Assembly (NCBI GenBank): GCA_046350295.1
Contig: JAXMAR010000036.1
Location: 1 to 64,000 of the forward strand
Length of the DNA: 64,000 nucleotides
Direction: 5' to 3'
Source of the DNA: JAXMAR01 sp046350295
Lineage (GTDB): Bacteria > Planctomycetota > Planctomycetia > Gemmatales > Gemmataceae
In this document: piece after piece, positions 9,592 to 23,686 of the stretch
Layout of the letters: each line of letters starts with the position of its first letter
Numbering within the stretch: position 1 is the first letter of the stretch
Made by a program: the position numbers and the translations under genes
Notes under the pieces: model-generated
What the model was told of the DNA's origin: nothing
Databases searched by the model: none
What the model saw: the letters and a program-made list of their open reading frames with translations, nothing else

Positions 9592-10248
9592 GTGAATTCC
9601 ATGATCACGGAGCCGATGGGGGCGGACTGGGAGAACGACGCGACGCTCGGAGCGCTGGCCCGTCCCTTGATGCACGAGGCCAACAACTTCCTCAACAACC
9701 TCCTGCTCCAGATCGCCCTGCTCGACACGACCCTCCCGCCACCGCTGCGCGATGACCTGGACACCTTGCGCCGGCAAGGCAAGGATCTTGCCCACCTCGT
9801 TCAACAATGGCAGCGCTGGCCACGCCCCGATGCTCAACGCACGGCGGTCGACCTGAGCGAACTGCTTCGGCGGATCGTGTCCGACCGAAGTTGGAGCGAC
9901 GCGCTCGACCTGCGCTGTGACCCGGCTGCGACGCGCGTCCTCGGCTCGGAAGCCCTCCTGAAAACCCTGCTGGTCCTTCTCCTGAACTGCGTCGTGGAAA
10001 CGAGAAACGCCGGCGTCCCGGTCGTCCTGACACAAGCGGGCCCGGCGGCCGCTCTGCTCAGCATCCGGCACTCGCGTCTGACTCCCGTCCAAGGGGACGA
10101 CATCTTCGAACCGAACGCCGTGCCACGCTTCGGTTTAGCCTTGGCGGCTTGCAAATCCCTGGCCCAGCGTCTGGGCGGCCAGATGCGGTCCGAAGTCGAC
10201 ACTCTCGGACATCGGACTATCCTTGTGGAGCTGGTCGCCGCGCCCTGA
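9592..10248 (+). CDS. Histidine-kinase-like protein with degenerate ATPase domain
   Basis: 218 residues from GTG 9592; an ATG at 9601 is an alternative start. 'LMHEANNFLNNLLLQIALL' near residues 26-44 resembles a HisKA H-box helix (His28-Glu29 with Asn31-Asn32). The second half resembles a HATPase: an N-box-like 'LLVLLLNCVVETRNAG' and a final 'GLALAACKSLAQRLGGQM'. However, the D-x-G-x-G nucleotide loop is missing ('SIRHSRLTPVQGDDIF' occupies that place). It has no sensor domain and no membrane helix. It may be a phosphotransfer or scaffold pseudokinase for the neighbouring hybrid kinases; that role is inference. Confidence 0.65.
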   Translation: MNSMITEPMGADWENDATLGALARPLMHEANNFLNNLLLQIALLDTTLPPPLRDDLDTLRRQGKDLAHLVQQWQRWPRPDAQRTAVDLSELLRRIVSDRSWSDALDLRCDPAATRVLGSEALLKTLLVLLLNCVVETRNAGVPVVLTQAGPAAALLSIRHSRLTPVQGDDIFEPNAVPRFGLALAACKSLAQRLGGQMRSEVDTLGHRTILVELVAAP

Positions 10249-10282
10249 CTCCGGTTGGCGCCATCGGCGGCGGCAGCCGCTC

Positions 10283-12553
10283 TTAACCCACTTTCAATAC
10301 GGTGAGGAGCCGTTGCAGCTCGACCGGATCCACGGGCTTGGTCAGGTGCAAATCAAAGCCCGCCTGCTCGCTGCGGCGCCGGTCTTCCTCTTGTCCGTAG
10401 CCCGAGACCGCGATCAGGCGTGTTCCGGCCAGGTCCGGGTTGGGGCGCAGCCGGCGTGCCACCTCGAAGCCGTCGATTTCCGGTAGCCCCAGGTCGCACA
10501 GCACCACCTCGGGCTTCCAGGAATGCGCCTTGGCCACTCCCTGCGTGCCACTGTGAGCAACCTCCACTTGATGACCGTACCGCCGCAGCAGAATGCCGAG
10601 TGTCCGGGCCGTGTCGCGATTGTCTTCGATGATCAGCACGCGCAGCGTTCGTCGCGAAGTCGGCGCCGGCGCCGTGGCGGGCTCCGTGCTCGGGGCCGGG
10701 ACCAGCGCGAGCCAGAAGGAGAACGCGGCGCCTCGGCCCAGCCCGGCGCTCGAGGCCTGCACGTCGCCTCCGTGCAACTGCACCAATCCCTTGACCAGGG
10801 CGAGCCCCAGGCCGAGGCCGCCGCGGCTTCGCGCCAGGTCCGGGTCGGCCTGGCAAAACGTGTCGAACACGTGCGGCAGCATTTCGGGAGCGATGCCGAT
10901 GCCGGTGTCTCGCACCTGTACCACGGCGCGCTCGTCCTCCGCCAGCAGTCGCAGGGTGATGCGGCCGCCGGCCTTGCTGAACTTCGCGGCGTTGTTCAGG
11001 AGATTCATCAGCACCTGGGACAGTCGAATGCGATCGGCGCGCACCCAGATCGGTCGGTCGGGAATATCCGCGTTGATGGTCAGACCGATGCCGTCGAAGG
11101 CGCTTTGCAGATCCCCCAGTGTGAGCCGGGCGAGATGCGCCAGATCGAGTGTTTCGGGCCGCAGGGCGATTTTCTGGTGCCGGATGCGAAACACGTCGAG
11201 CAGGTCGTCGACCAGGCCGGACAGGATTTGCGATTGCCGATCCAGGACCGCGCGCGCTTCGAGCAGGGTCGCGTCGCCCAGGCGCTGCACGTCGAACAGG
11301 TGCATGGCGTTGCGAATGGCGGCCAGGGGATTGCGCAGCTCGTGCGACAGCATTGCGAGAAACTCGTCTTTACGCCGATCGGCCTCCTTGAGCGCTTCCT
11401 CGCCTTGCTTCTGCCGGTCGATGTTCGTGCAGGCGCCGAACCATTTGACGATGCGTCCCTCGTCGCGCACAGGAATGGCGCGAGCGAGGAACCACTGGTA
11501 CACGCCTTGGCGCGAACGCAGGCGATATTCGCTGTCGACGGCCTCCCCGCGCCGCAGCGCCTCGCGCCAAGCGTGCAGCGTCGCGTCGCGATCCTCGGCG
11601 TGAAGAAGGTCGGTCCAGCCCCAGTCTTTCAGGGCCGCGCCGGCCACGCCCGTGTAGTCGTGCCAGCGCTGGTTGACGAAGTCGAAATTGCCCTGGGCGT
11701 CGGCCGTCCAGACCAGGAGCGGCGTCAGTTCCGCCAGCGCCGCATAGCGACGCTCGCTTTCCTGAGCGCGCCTTTCCGTCCGCTTACGCTCGGTCATGTC
11801 GCGGGCCACCCCACAGATGTGCCGGCGGCCGTCGAACTCTTGCAATGTCAGTGACAGTTCGACGGGGTACGTCGTGCCGTCCTTGCGCCGGAAGTGCGCC
11901 TCGACCGGCCCGAGCATCTTTTTTTCGCTCAGATTCTTCACCCAACTGAGAAACACGTCCTCCGAACACGGCGCGTGAATCTGCCTGACGCTCATGCCGC
12001 GCAGCTCTTCCTCGGAAAACCCGAGATCGATCACGGCACGCCGATTGAAATAGGTCAGGCGCGCGTCCTCGAGGTCGGCGCAAAAGCAGACATCGTTGGC
12101 CGTGTCGCTCACCGCTTTGAACCGCAGAATCTCTCGCGCCGAGCGCCTTCGCTCGGTGACATCGGTAATGATGCCCAGAAGAGAATCGACGTGTCCCTTA
12201 TCGTCGAACTCCGGGATGATCCGGCCTTCGAATTCGACCCGGCCGCACGGACCGGTGTGACTGAACTCGACGCGCTGCGGCGCGGCGCTCTCCAGCGCAG
12301 CGCCGCAGGCCGCCTCGATCCGACCCGCAAGGCTCGCATCCGCCCCGCTCTCCGCGATGGTCTTGCCGATACAGGCCGAAGGGGCCACACCCAGATGTCG
12401 CTCGACCACCGGGCTGACATAACGATAGCGCCCGTCGCGATCCAGCCGAAAGACCATATCGGGCAGATTGTCCAGTATTCGATTCAGGTCCTGTTCGCGG
12501 AGCGTAGCCACGTGTGTCCACCAAGATTGCGCCAATCGTTGTGGAGACTCCAC
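10283..12553 (-). CDS. PAS hybrid sensor histidine kinase with C-terminal receiver
   Basis: 756 residues from a GTG at 12553. Three PAS domains (about 20-135, 140-260, 265-385; 'DLNRILDNLPDMVFRLDRDG' opens the first) are followed by HisKA with 'AMLSHELRNPLAAIRNAM'. A HATPase follows ('LLNNAAKFSKAGG', 'RDTGIGIAPEM', 'GGLGLGLALV'), then a receiver with 'VVLCDLGLPEIDG' and the conserved Lys in 'HLTKPVD'. No membrane segment is present, so it is cytoplasmic. It shares 390 bp of divergent intergenic DNA with the NtrC-type regulator, which may be its partner or a co-regulated gene. Confidence 0.93.
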   Translation of the reverse strand: MESPQRLAQSWWTHVATLREQDLNRILDNLPDMVFRLDRDGRYRYVSPVVERHLGVAPSACIGKTIAESGADASLAGRIEAACGAALESAAPQRVEFSHTGPCGRVEFEGRIIPEFDDKGHVDSLLGIITDVTERRRSAREILRFKAVSDTANDVCFCADLEDARLTYFNRRAVIDLGFSEEELRGMSVRQIHAPCSEDVFLSWVKNLSEKKMLGPVEAHFRRKDGTTYPVELSLTLQEFDGRRHICGVARDMTERKRTERRAQESERRYAALAELTPLLVWTADAQGNFDFVNQRWHDYTGVAGAALKDWGWTDLLHAEDRDATLHAWREALRRGEAVDSEYRLRSRQGVYQWFLARAIPVRDEGRIVKWFGACTNIDRQKQGEEALKEADRRKDEFLAMLSHELRNPLAAIRNAMHLFDVQRLGDATLLEARAVLDRQSQILSGLVDDLLDVFRIRHQKIALRPETLDLAHLARLTLGDLQSAFDGIGLTINADIPDRPIWVRADRIRLSQVLMNLLNNAAKFSKAGGRITLRLLAEDERAVVQVRDTGIGIAPEMLPHVFDTFCQADPDLARSRGGLGLGLALVKGLVQLHGGDVQASSAGLGRGAAFSFWLALVPAPSTEPATAPAPTSRRTLRVLIIEDNRDTARTLGILLRRYGHQVEVAHSGTQGVAKAHSWKPEVVLCDLGLPEIDGFEVARRLRPNPDLAGTRLIAVSGYGQEEDRRRSEQAGFDLHLTKPVDPVELQRLLTVLKVG

Positions 12554-12943
12554 GCAGCGACTGCGGGCGAAGCATGCGTCCCCTCCCCCTCAAGAACCGT
12601 TCGCAATAGACATGCCGAGGCGCGAACGATCCTGGAAAATCCAAGCTAAGGGAAAACTCATTCCCCTGACCGGCCCGCCAGTTGCTCTCTCGCGGGAAGG
12701 GCAATTCCCACATAGGACGGGTCTTGCGCCACCGGAAGATATCGTAAACCTTTTGTCCGAAATAGCTTATTCTCGTCCAACGGAGGTGGCGTGTTGGAGG
12801 ATTTGTCGTGAAACAAGAACCAAACCAAGTACAATATGAGAACGTAACTTCTCAACAATAGGAAAAAGTCTGCTCGACTTCCAACAAGAGGCGCCACCGC
12901 CTTTCTTCACATTGATTCCGAATGGCTCGAGGGGAGAATCGCC
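12554..12943. other. Divergent intergenic region between hybrid kinase and NtrC regulator
   Basis: 390 bp with no supportable gene. It is visibly more AT-rich near 12,730-12,880 than the flanking genes, as expected for two divergent promoters. I could not identify a convincing -24/-12 or -35/-10 pair. Confidence 0.5.
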
Positions 12944-14398
12944 ATGTCCAGCAACCACAAGGCCAACGAAACGCCCGCGACAGGAGAGGTTGCCGCCCTG
13001 ACCTCGCCGCGCCGAATCCTCATCGTTGAGGACAACGAACTAGCCTGCCGGCAACTGCAGAAGACCCTGCAGGCCGACCCGCAGATGCAGGTCGACGCCT
13101 TCCACGACGGCCGACAAGCGCTGGAAGCCTTGACGCGGACGCACTACAGCATCGTTATCACCGATTTGCGCATGCCAAAGCTCGACGGCATGGAGCTGAT
13201 CAAGACCATTCAAGAGCGCCGTTTGCCCGTCACGGTGATCGTGACGACGGGCCATGGCAGCATCGATGAAGCGGTGCAGGCCCTTCGCCTGGGCGCCTAC
13301 GATTTCCTGACCAAGCCCGTGGACGTGGATCACCTCCGCCTGCTGGTCGACCGAGCCCTGCGCGAACGCGCCTTGCAAGACGAGGTCGTCGCCCTGCGCG
13401 AGCAACTGCAAACCCGCTATTCTTTTCAGAACGTCCTCAGCAAGAACCCGCGCATGCATGCGGTGTTCGAGTTGATCAACAACGTCGCCTACACCAACAC
13501 TACGGTCCTCATCGAAGGGGAAACCGGCTCCGGCAAGGAGCAGGTCGCCCGGGCGCTGCACGCCGCGTCCCACAATAGCGATGGGCCATTCGTCGCCGTT
13601 AACTGCGCCGCCCTTCCCGAGAACCTCCTGGAGAGCGAGTTGTTCGGCCATGAGAAAGGCGCGTTCACCAGCGCGGTCGGCCAGCGCCGCGGGCGCTTCG
13701 AACTGGCCAACGGCGGCGCCATCTTTCTCGACGAAGTCGGCGACGTGCCGGCCTCCATGCAGGCCAAACTGCTGCGCGTCTTGCAGGAACGCTCCTTCGA
13801 GCGCGTCGGCGGCACGGAGACCATCCAGGTAGACGTGCGCGTCATCGCCGCCACCAACCGCTCGTTGCAAAAACTCGTGAAAGAGGGAACCTTTCGCGAG
13901 GACCTCTTCTATCGCCTGAATGTCGTCAAGATCGATTTGCCCCCTCTGCGGGAGCGTCCGGAGGACATCAAGCTTCTCGCCACCCACTTCACAGAGAAGT
14001 ACGCACGCCCCGGCGCCGGACCCAAACCCATCGACCCGCGCGCCATGGAAATGCTTCTCAACTACACCTGGCCCGGTAACATCCGCGAGCTGGAAAACGC
14101 CATCGAACGCGCTTGCGTCACCTCGCGCGACGCCGCCATTCAAGTCGAGAACCTGCCGGCCGACATTACCTCCCCCCCCAAGCCGAAATCGTCGCACACC
14201 ATCGATCTGACCAGGCCGCTCACCGAGCACCTGCGCGAAACGGTCGCCCAGATCGAGAAAAGCTACATTCGCCGCGCCCTGAGAAAAACCCGCGGCCACG
14301 TCGGCCGCTGCGCGCGCATCTGCGGACTGTCGCGGCGGAGCATCACCTCCAAGATCGCCGAGTACGGCCTCGACAAGTCGGAGTTCAAGGAGGAGTAG
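12944..14398 (+). CDS. Sigma-54-dependent NtrC-type response regulator
   Basis: 484 residues, with GGGGAGA placed well upstream of the ATG. The receiver domain (about 24-140) has the acidic pair E29-D30, the phospho-acceptor D74 in 'VITDLRMPKLDG' and the Lys in 'FLTKPVD'. The AAA+ domain (about 165-395) has Walker A 'GETGSGKE' (192-199), Walker B 'GGAIFLDEVGD' and a sigma-54 contact loop reading GAFTSA (239-244) instead of the usual GAFTGA. A Fis-type helix-turn-helix closes the protein ('RCARICGLSRRSITSKI'). It would activate sigma-54 promoters on phosphorylation. The likely sensors are the flanking hybrid kinases, which is inference from proximity. Confidence 0.93.
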   Translation: MSSNHKANETPATGEVAALTSPRRILIVEDNELACRQLQKTLQADPQMQVDAFHDGRQALEALTRTHYSIVITDLRMPKLDGMELIKTIQERRLPVTVIVTTGHGSIDEAVQALRLGAYDFLTKPVDVDHLRLLVDRALRERALQDEVVALREQLQTRYSFQNVLSKNPRMHAVFELINNVAYTNTTVLIEGETGSGKEQVARALHAASHNSDGPFVAVNCAALPENLLESELFGHEKGAFTSAVGQRRGRFELANGGAIFLDEVGDVPASMQAKLLRVLQERSFERVGGTETIQVDVRVIAATNRSLQKLVKEGTFREDLFYRLNVVKIDLPPLRERPEDIKLLATHFTEKYARPGAGPKPIDPRAMEMLLNYTWPGNIRELENAIERACVTSRDAAIQVENLPADITSPPKPKSSHTIDLTRPLTEHLRETVAQIEKSYIRRALRKTRGHVGRCARICGLSRRSITSKIAEYGLDKSEFKEE

Positions 14399-14604
14399 CG
14401 TCCTTGCCCGCCTTTGCGCGCGGCATGGAGTTTGCTTCCCGACACTCGGCAACTCGCGTCTCAGCCGATGCCGGGCCGCGTTCGCGGAACGCGGCGCCGC
14501 GTTGCGATCGAGCGCCCCGAATGCGCATTTGCTTGCGCAGTGATGGGCGATGACCTGCCTTTCGTGCTACCAGCACTGGTGATGCCGCGTCTTTGGAGAG
14601 AATC

Positions 14605-17679
<3,075 letters not shown>

Positions 17680-20600
17680 CCAGCCAGGCGCGGCATCGCC
17701 GGCGAATGCACCGGGGTGGCCAACGGCGACTTGAACAGACCGGCTTCACCGTCGAGGCGAAAGGCGAGACCGCCGCCCTGGCCGACACCATCAACAACAT
17801 GATCGACACCCTGGCCACGTTCGCCGACCAGGTCACTGAAGCGTGGCCCGCGAAGTCGGCGCGGGTCGAGGAGGACGGGCGGCCAGGGTTCCGGCAAGCC
17901 CGCGCCGGCACCGGAAAGACCTGACCGAGAACGTGAACCAGCTCGCCGCCAACCTGACGACGCAAGTACGGGCCATCGCCGAGGTCGCCACCGCTGTCAC
18001 CAAGGGTGACCTGACGCGTCTGGTCACCGTGCAAGCCTGGAGAAGGCCGCCTCAAGGACAACATAACGAGATGATCCGCAACCTCAAGGACACGACGCTC
18101 AAGAACAGCGAACAGGACTGGCTCAAGACCAACCTGGCCAAGTTCAGTCGCATGCCGTAGTGCAAGATCTGCTCACCGTCGGCCGCCGCCTCTACATCCG
18201 TCCGGAGCCTGTTCCGGTCGCCGCGCGCAGCAAGCGGTTTCGAGACCTTGACGCCGCTGGAGACCCACCTCGAAGCTCACGCCAAGCTGGCCAGTTGCTG
18301 CTGATGAGGCAAGTGCGCGATCGGCAACAGCCTGGGCTCGGGGAGGGACTCGGGGCCAGCGCCTGGAAAAAGCAGGAAGATCCTGCTCGCCAACGTGTCG
18401 CCGGCTACGTCCGATTTCCTCCGGCCTGGGTCACCATGGCCTGCAGCAGAACATCAATACCGCCTGCCGGCGTTCGTCTTCGAGGGCAGGTACAAGGCCC
18501 TGGAGCTGGCTTCCCTGGAAGGCCGAACCTGACCCACCAGGCGGTTCCTCGATCAGCTCACCGAAAGCATCGGCATCGTGCTCAATACCACCAGTTGCAG
18601 GCGATGCGCAACGAGGACCTCCTCGCTGGACCAGGTAGAGTCGCCTGCCCTGGAGTTGGGGAGCCGGCAGGACGAATTGCAGCAACCAACCAGGACAAGG
18701 ACAGCTCGCCTGCTGGGCACCAGGAACTACCGAGGTGGCTGCAAGAATCAGGAAGCTCTCCGAACAGCCCGGCAGGGCGCTCGAGGAAAAGGTGCAACAT
18801 GTTTCTGGCCTCGACTTCAGGCGGACAACCGGAGTTCCCTGGCCACGATGGCCGCCGAGCTGCGCACGCCCTCCTCAACAGCCTGGCCATCCATCCGATC
18901 AACTTTCCAAGAACCCCGAGGGCAATCTGACCGGGCTGGCGGGAAACGAGTTCTCCGCGACCATCCACCTCGGCAACGCCGACCTGCTCGGCGTTCATCG
19001 ACGACATCCTCGATCTCCTCGAAGATCGAGTCCGGAACCGTCGTCGTCGACGCCGGCGAGCTGCGCCTGGCCGATCTGCAAGCTACGTCGAGCCGCACCT
19101 TCCGCACGTGGCGGAAACTGGGCGGGGTCAGCTTCACGATCGGCTCGATCCCGCCCTGCCCAAGTCAACATGGCCTACCGACGCCATGGCCGCAGCAGGT
19201 GGTCATCAAGGAACCTGCTGGGCCAACGCCTTCAAGTTCACGCACCAGGGCAAGGTGAGCCTGAGCATCGGCCTCGGCCCAGGCCTTCGGTCGCCTGGTG
19301 AACCAGGCCTCCAGGCCGCCCACCTCGTGTTGCCTTCGCCGGAGCGATACCGGCATCGGCATCTCCTCGACAAGCAACAGATCATCTTCGATAAGCCAAC
19401 AGGCCGACGGCAGCACGTGAGCCGGGTGATGGGCGGCACGGCTTTGGCCTGGCGGATCAGCCGCGAGATTTCGCCTGCTCGGGGCGAGATCCGCCTGGTC
19501 AGCGGCTCCGGCCAGGCAGCACCTTCACCTTCCTTGCCCCAGACCTACGTCCCCCTCCACCGGCCTGCAATACGCGGCAGTGGTTTCGCCGCTGACCGAT
19601 CACGCCGGCAGCGCGGCATGCCGGGGCAGTTCAACGGCCAGCCGCAAGTGGTCGATCTCCATGGGCGCGCTATGTCGGCCGCCGGCGCGCTGCCTGCGCC
19701 GGACGCGACACTGATCACCCTGGTGATCGGCGACACCGACAATAACCTGCAGCCGGGCGACATGACGCCCTCATCGTGGAGAACATCGTCCAGCTCGCGC
19801 GACTGATCCGCGCGAGGTGCGCGCAGGAGGCTTTGTATGTCCTGGGCTACAAGCCGCTGGGCGCTGCCGCGTTGGCGATGGTCCGGCAATACCAGCCTTC
19901 GCGGCCGGCCATTACCCTCCCGGGACATCTGCCTGCCGGACATGGACGGCTACGGCAAGGTCTTGACCGCTTGAAGAAGTGATCTCGGCGACGCGCCAAT
20001 TCGCCGGTGTGCGTGATCGACGGAAGGTGGCAGGCGGTCGATATTCGCGGGCGCTGCCGCTTTGCTTGCCGCTGAAGATCGCGTGAGCTGGAAGAGTTGA
20101 TCGACGGTGCCGTCAAGGATGTACGCGGCGAGGCCGTGGAAACGTCTGCAATCACCTGGTTATCGTCGATCCTGGACGATGGCGGTCCCGCGAATCGCCC
20201 GGCAAGCGATGGAAGGCGTGGGCGGCACTGCTGTTCGATGGGTGCGCCGCTGCTGCGCGTTGAGCGTGGACTGGGCGCATCGATTGCCTCGTGGTTCCGC
20301 CCGAGGCCTTTGATGTCCCTTGGCTCGCTTCTCGACGACAGACCCGCCGAGCTCACCTCGCGCCGCCTCTACCGTGTACGGCCCACCCGACGGCAAAGCC
20401 CGAGGACGCGACGCAAGCGGCGCGCAAGGCGCTCTCCGCAGCAAAAATGTCCGGCATTTCCCCGCATTTGTGCGCGCTGCGCTCGCCCGTCTGCGCGCTG
20501 GATGGACAGCGAAGCGACGCCTCTGCACGTTCGCCCAAGCTGCCCCGGCTTCCAGCGCACGCTTGAAGAGCTAAACACCAGACGAATGGGAAAAACACGC

Positions 20601-20982
20601 GGGGAAAAAGTCCTGATCGTCGACGACGATATCCGCAACATTCGCCTCTTTCAGTGTGCTCGAATGGCGTGATATACATCACCCCCGCAGACGGGCCGTG
20701 ACGCCATCCGCATCCCTCTGAAAACGCAGGCCGACATCGACATTGTCCTCATGGACATCATATGCCGGAGATGGACGGCATCGACACGATGCGCCATCTC
20801 CGCCAGATGAGCCGTTTCAAATCCCCTGCCCATCATCGCGGTGACCGCTGGCGCTGGCGAAGGCGGACGAGAAAAGAGAATGAAGCCGCATACCGGACTA
20901 CTTGTCCAAACCCGTGGATACCGAACAAAATGGCGCTGTTACCAGATGCGCCTGGTTGCATCGCTGATCCACGAGAGCGCCG

Positions 20983-22717
20983 ATGCCGGACGCGACGCCA
21001 GTCAACATCTCTTGCTGGCTGACGACCTGCATCCGACAAGCTGAAAGCGGCCTCGGCAAACCGCTCGAGAAGAGCTGCGGGGCAGAACGTGGTCACCGCC
21101 ACGTCCGGCCGCGAAGCGCTGCGCAAGCTGATCGACCAGGATTTCGCCGTCATCCTGCTCGACGTGAATATGCCCGAGATGGACGGCTTCGAGACAGCGG
21201 CGCTGATCCGGCAGCGCCGGCGCTGCGCCCACACGCCCATCATCTTCATCACCGCCTTCGGCGACGACCTGCACACAGCGCGCGGCTACTCGCTGGGCGC
21301 GGTGGACTACATCCTGTCCCCCGTGATCCCCGAGGTCCTGCGGACCAAGGTCGGCGTCTTCGTCGAGTTGTTCAAGAAGACCGAGCAGATCAAGCGCCAC
21401 GCCGAGGAGCGCGTCGCGCTGGCCCAGGAGCAGGCTCGGCTCGCCGTGGCGGAGGAAGCGGGCCGGCACTCTTCCTTCCTCGCGGACGCCAGCCGTGTCC
21501 TGGCAAGGAACTCCCTGAACACGGACGCCCTTGTCGGCGGCTTGCTGCGCTTGATCGTGCCTCACCTGGCGGATGTCGGCCTTGTCGCCCTGTCTCAAGA
21601 GGACGTGGAGACCTGCCACGTGGAGCTGGCATGGACGGACACCCTGTCCGCCGAGCTGCGCCAGGCGAACCGGCCCCTGGAACGTCTGCCCTGCTCCGTC
21701 GCCGACGCGGTGAAGAGGATCCAGGACACGAAACAGTCGGAAGTGTTCCCCCAGCTGGCGTTCGGCGGCGCCGACCCGGAATTGCCGGCCTGGGAGCTGA
21801 GCAGCGCCTGGGGAGGTCCGTTGCTGGCGCGCGGACGCAATCTCGGTGTTCTCTTGCTCGGCCGGCGCCGGGAACGTGCCGCGCCCACCGCGCAAGAACT
21901 GGCGCTGATGGAAGACCTCACCGGCCGGGCCGCCATCGCCCTGGACAACGCCCGGCTCTACTTGAACATCCAGGAGGCGGACCATCGCAAGAACCAGTTC
22001 CTCGCGATGCTGGCCCATGAGCTGCGCAACCCACTGGCGCCGATCCGCAACGCCCTCCAGATCCTCCGCCTGGGCGAAATGCCCGATCCCGATCAGGTTT
22101 GGGCCGTGGAGATCATGGAGCGACAGGTTCAGCACCTGGTGCGGCTGGTGGACGACTTGCTGGAGGTATCCCGCATCACGCGCGGGAAGATCAAGCTCCA
22201 GTGCGAGACCGTGGACGTGGCCGCGCTCGTGGCCCAGGCCGTCGAAACCAGCCGGCCCAGCCTGGAAGAGCGGGGACATCAGTTGACGGTCAGCCTGCCT
22301 GCGGAGCCCGTGCGACTCGAGGCGGATCCGCTCCGTCTGGCGCAAGTGCTCACCAATCTCCTCAACAACGCGGCAAAATACACCGAGCCCAAGGGCCGGA
22401 TTCAGCTGGCCGTCGACGCGAAGCCGGACGAGGTCTGCTTTCGGGTCCGCGACTCCGGCATCGGTATCCCCGCCGAAATGCTGCACGACATTTTCGAGGT
22501 GTTCTTTCAAGGAGAGAGCACGCTGGATCGGGCGCAGGGCGGGCTGGGGATCGGCTTGACTCTGGTCAAGCATCTGGTGGAGCTGCACGGCGGCTCGGTG
22601 CAGGCCTTCAGCGCCGGCCGGGGCCAGGGCAGCGAGTTCGTGGTGCGTCTGCCGCTGCGCGGCAGCGCGTCGATTCGCCCAGAGGAAGGCGTTTCAGTGC
22701 CCGACGTTGGGAACTGA
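20983..22717 (+). CDS. Receiver-GAF-histidine kinase (N-terminus frame-broken)
   Basis: The natural start is probably the ATG at 20983 ('MPDATPVNI'), but indels before about 21089 break the first 35 codons. From 21089 the frame is intact for 542 residues. It reads a receiver (Asp in 'VILLDVNMPEMDG', then 'IIFITAFGD'), a coiled coil, a GAF domain (about 135-275 of the intact part), HisKA 'AMLAHELRNPLAPIRNAL' and a HATPase ('NLLNNAAKYTEPKG', 'RDSGIGIP', 'GGLGIGLTLV'). The order receiver-sensor-kinase marks it as a relay partner able to take phosphate from another kinase. It begins 15 bp after the multi-HAMP kinase, so they are likely an operon. Its 3' end overlaps the convergent debranching enzyme gene by 24 bp. 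Confidence 0.87.
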
Positions 22718-23686
22718 TTTTCCCGCGGAAGGGAGCCGGCTCTCCGCTGCGCCCATCGCCGTCGTCGGACCGGTTGCGGTTTTCGACCAGCAGCGGAGCG
22801 CCTCGGCGACGCTCCAGGCCTGAGCGACACAGCCGCGCGGCGTGAAAGGGCTTTCGGCGTCGCACACTTCGCTGATCGAGCCCATGCACGCCTCGCCTAG
22901 GTGGTCCTCGAAACCCTGGAGGAACCGCCGGGCGCCGGCGCGATCTTCCGGATGCACGCGAATCCAGGCGTCGATGAACGGACCGATCAGCCAGCACCAC
23001 ACGGTCCCTTGATGGTAAGCGGCGTCGCGCGCCCGCAGGTCGCCAAAGTACTTCGCCTTGTAGTCCGGATGCCCCGGGGCGAGCGAGCGCAGGCCCACCG
23101 GAGTGAGCAATCGATCGGCGACGACTTGCAAGACCCGCGGCCGGCGGTTCTCCGCGAGGACGGCGTTCGGCAATGAGAACGAGAATATCTGGTTGGGCCG
23201 GCAGGCGCTGTCGTCTCCCTGTTCGCCGTCGACGACATCGTAAAGATAGCCGCCTTCGGCATACCAGAAGCGCTCGTTGAAGGAGCGATAGGCCCGCTCG
23301 GCGTGACCGGCGATCTCATCCGCCTTCTTGGGCTGGTCGGCGCGGAGCCAGCCTTCGAGAAGGCGCAGGGCGTTGTACCACAGCGCGTTGATTTCCACGG
23401 CCTTGCCCCGGCGCGGCGTCACCACCCAGTCGCCGACCTTGGCGTCCATCCAGGTCAGTTGATAGCCCTGCTGTCCCTGACGCAGCAAGCCGTCGTGCGG
23501 GTCGACGCCGATGCCGAAGCGCGTGCCGCGCAGGTGATGGTCGATGATGTCGAGCAGCTTCGGCAGCAGCAAGCGCAGGGTTTCGCCGTCGTTGGTCGCC
23601 GCCAAATAGCGATCGAGGGCGTGAAAGTACCACAAGGTCGCATCGGCCGTATGATACAGACCCTCGCGTTCTCCCTCGGGAAACAT
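22694..23686 (-). CDS. Glycogen debranching enzyme (amylo-alpha-1,6-glucosidase), intact C-terminal domain
   Basis: 331 residues in one open frame, corresponding to the (alpha/alpha)6 catalytic domain of bacterial GH133-like debranching enzymes. Visible signatures are 'ADATLWYFHALDRYLAATND', 'EINALWYNALRLLEGWL', 'NQIFSFSLPNAVL' and 'YHQGTVWCWLIGPFIDAW'. The enzyme hydrolyses alpha-1,6 branch points in glycogen-like glucans in the cytoplasm. The frame starts internally: the N-terminal part continues upstream to 24787 in broken frames. It lies directly downstream of treZ in the same direction, consistent with shared glucan turnover. Confidence 0.85.
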   Translation of the reverse strand: MFPEGEREGLYHTADATLWYFHALDRYLAATNDGETLRLLLPKLLDIIDHHLRGTRFGIGVDPHDGLLRQGQQGYQLTWMDAKVGDWVVTPRRGKAVEINALWYNALRLLEGWLRADQPKKADEIAGHAERAYRSFNERFWYAEGGYLYDVVDGEQGDDSACRPNQIFSFSLPNAVLAENRRPRVLQVVADRLLTPVGLRSLAPGHPDYKAKYFGDLRARDAAYHQGTVWCWLIGPFIDAWIRVHPEDRAGARRFLQGFEDHLGEACMGSISEVCDAESPFTPRGCVAQAWSVAEALRCWSKTATGPTTAMGAAESRLPSAGKSVPNVGH

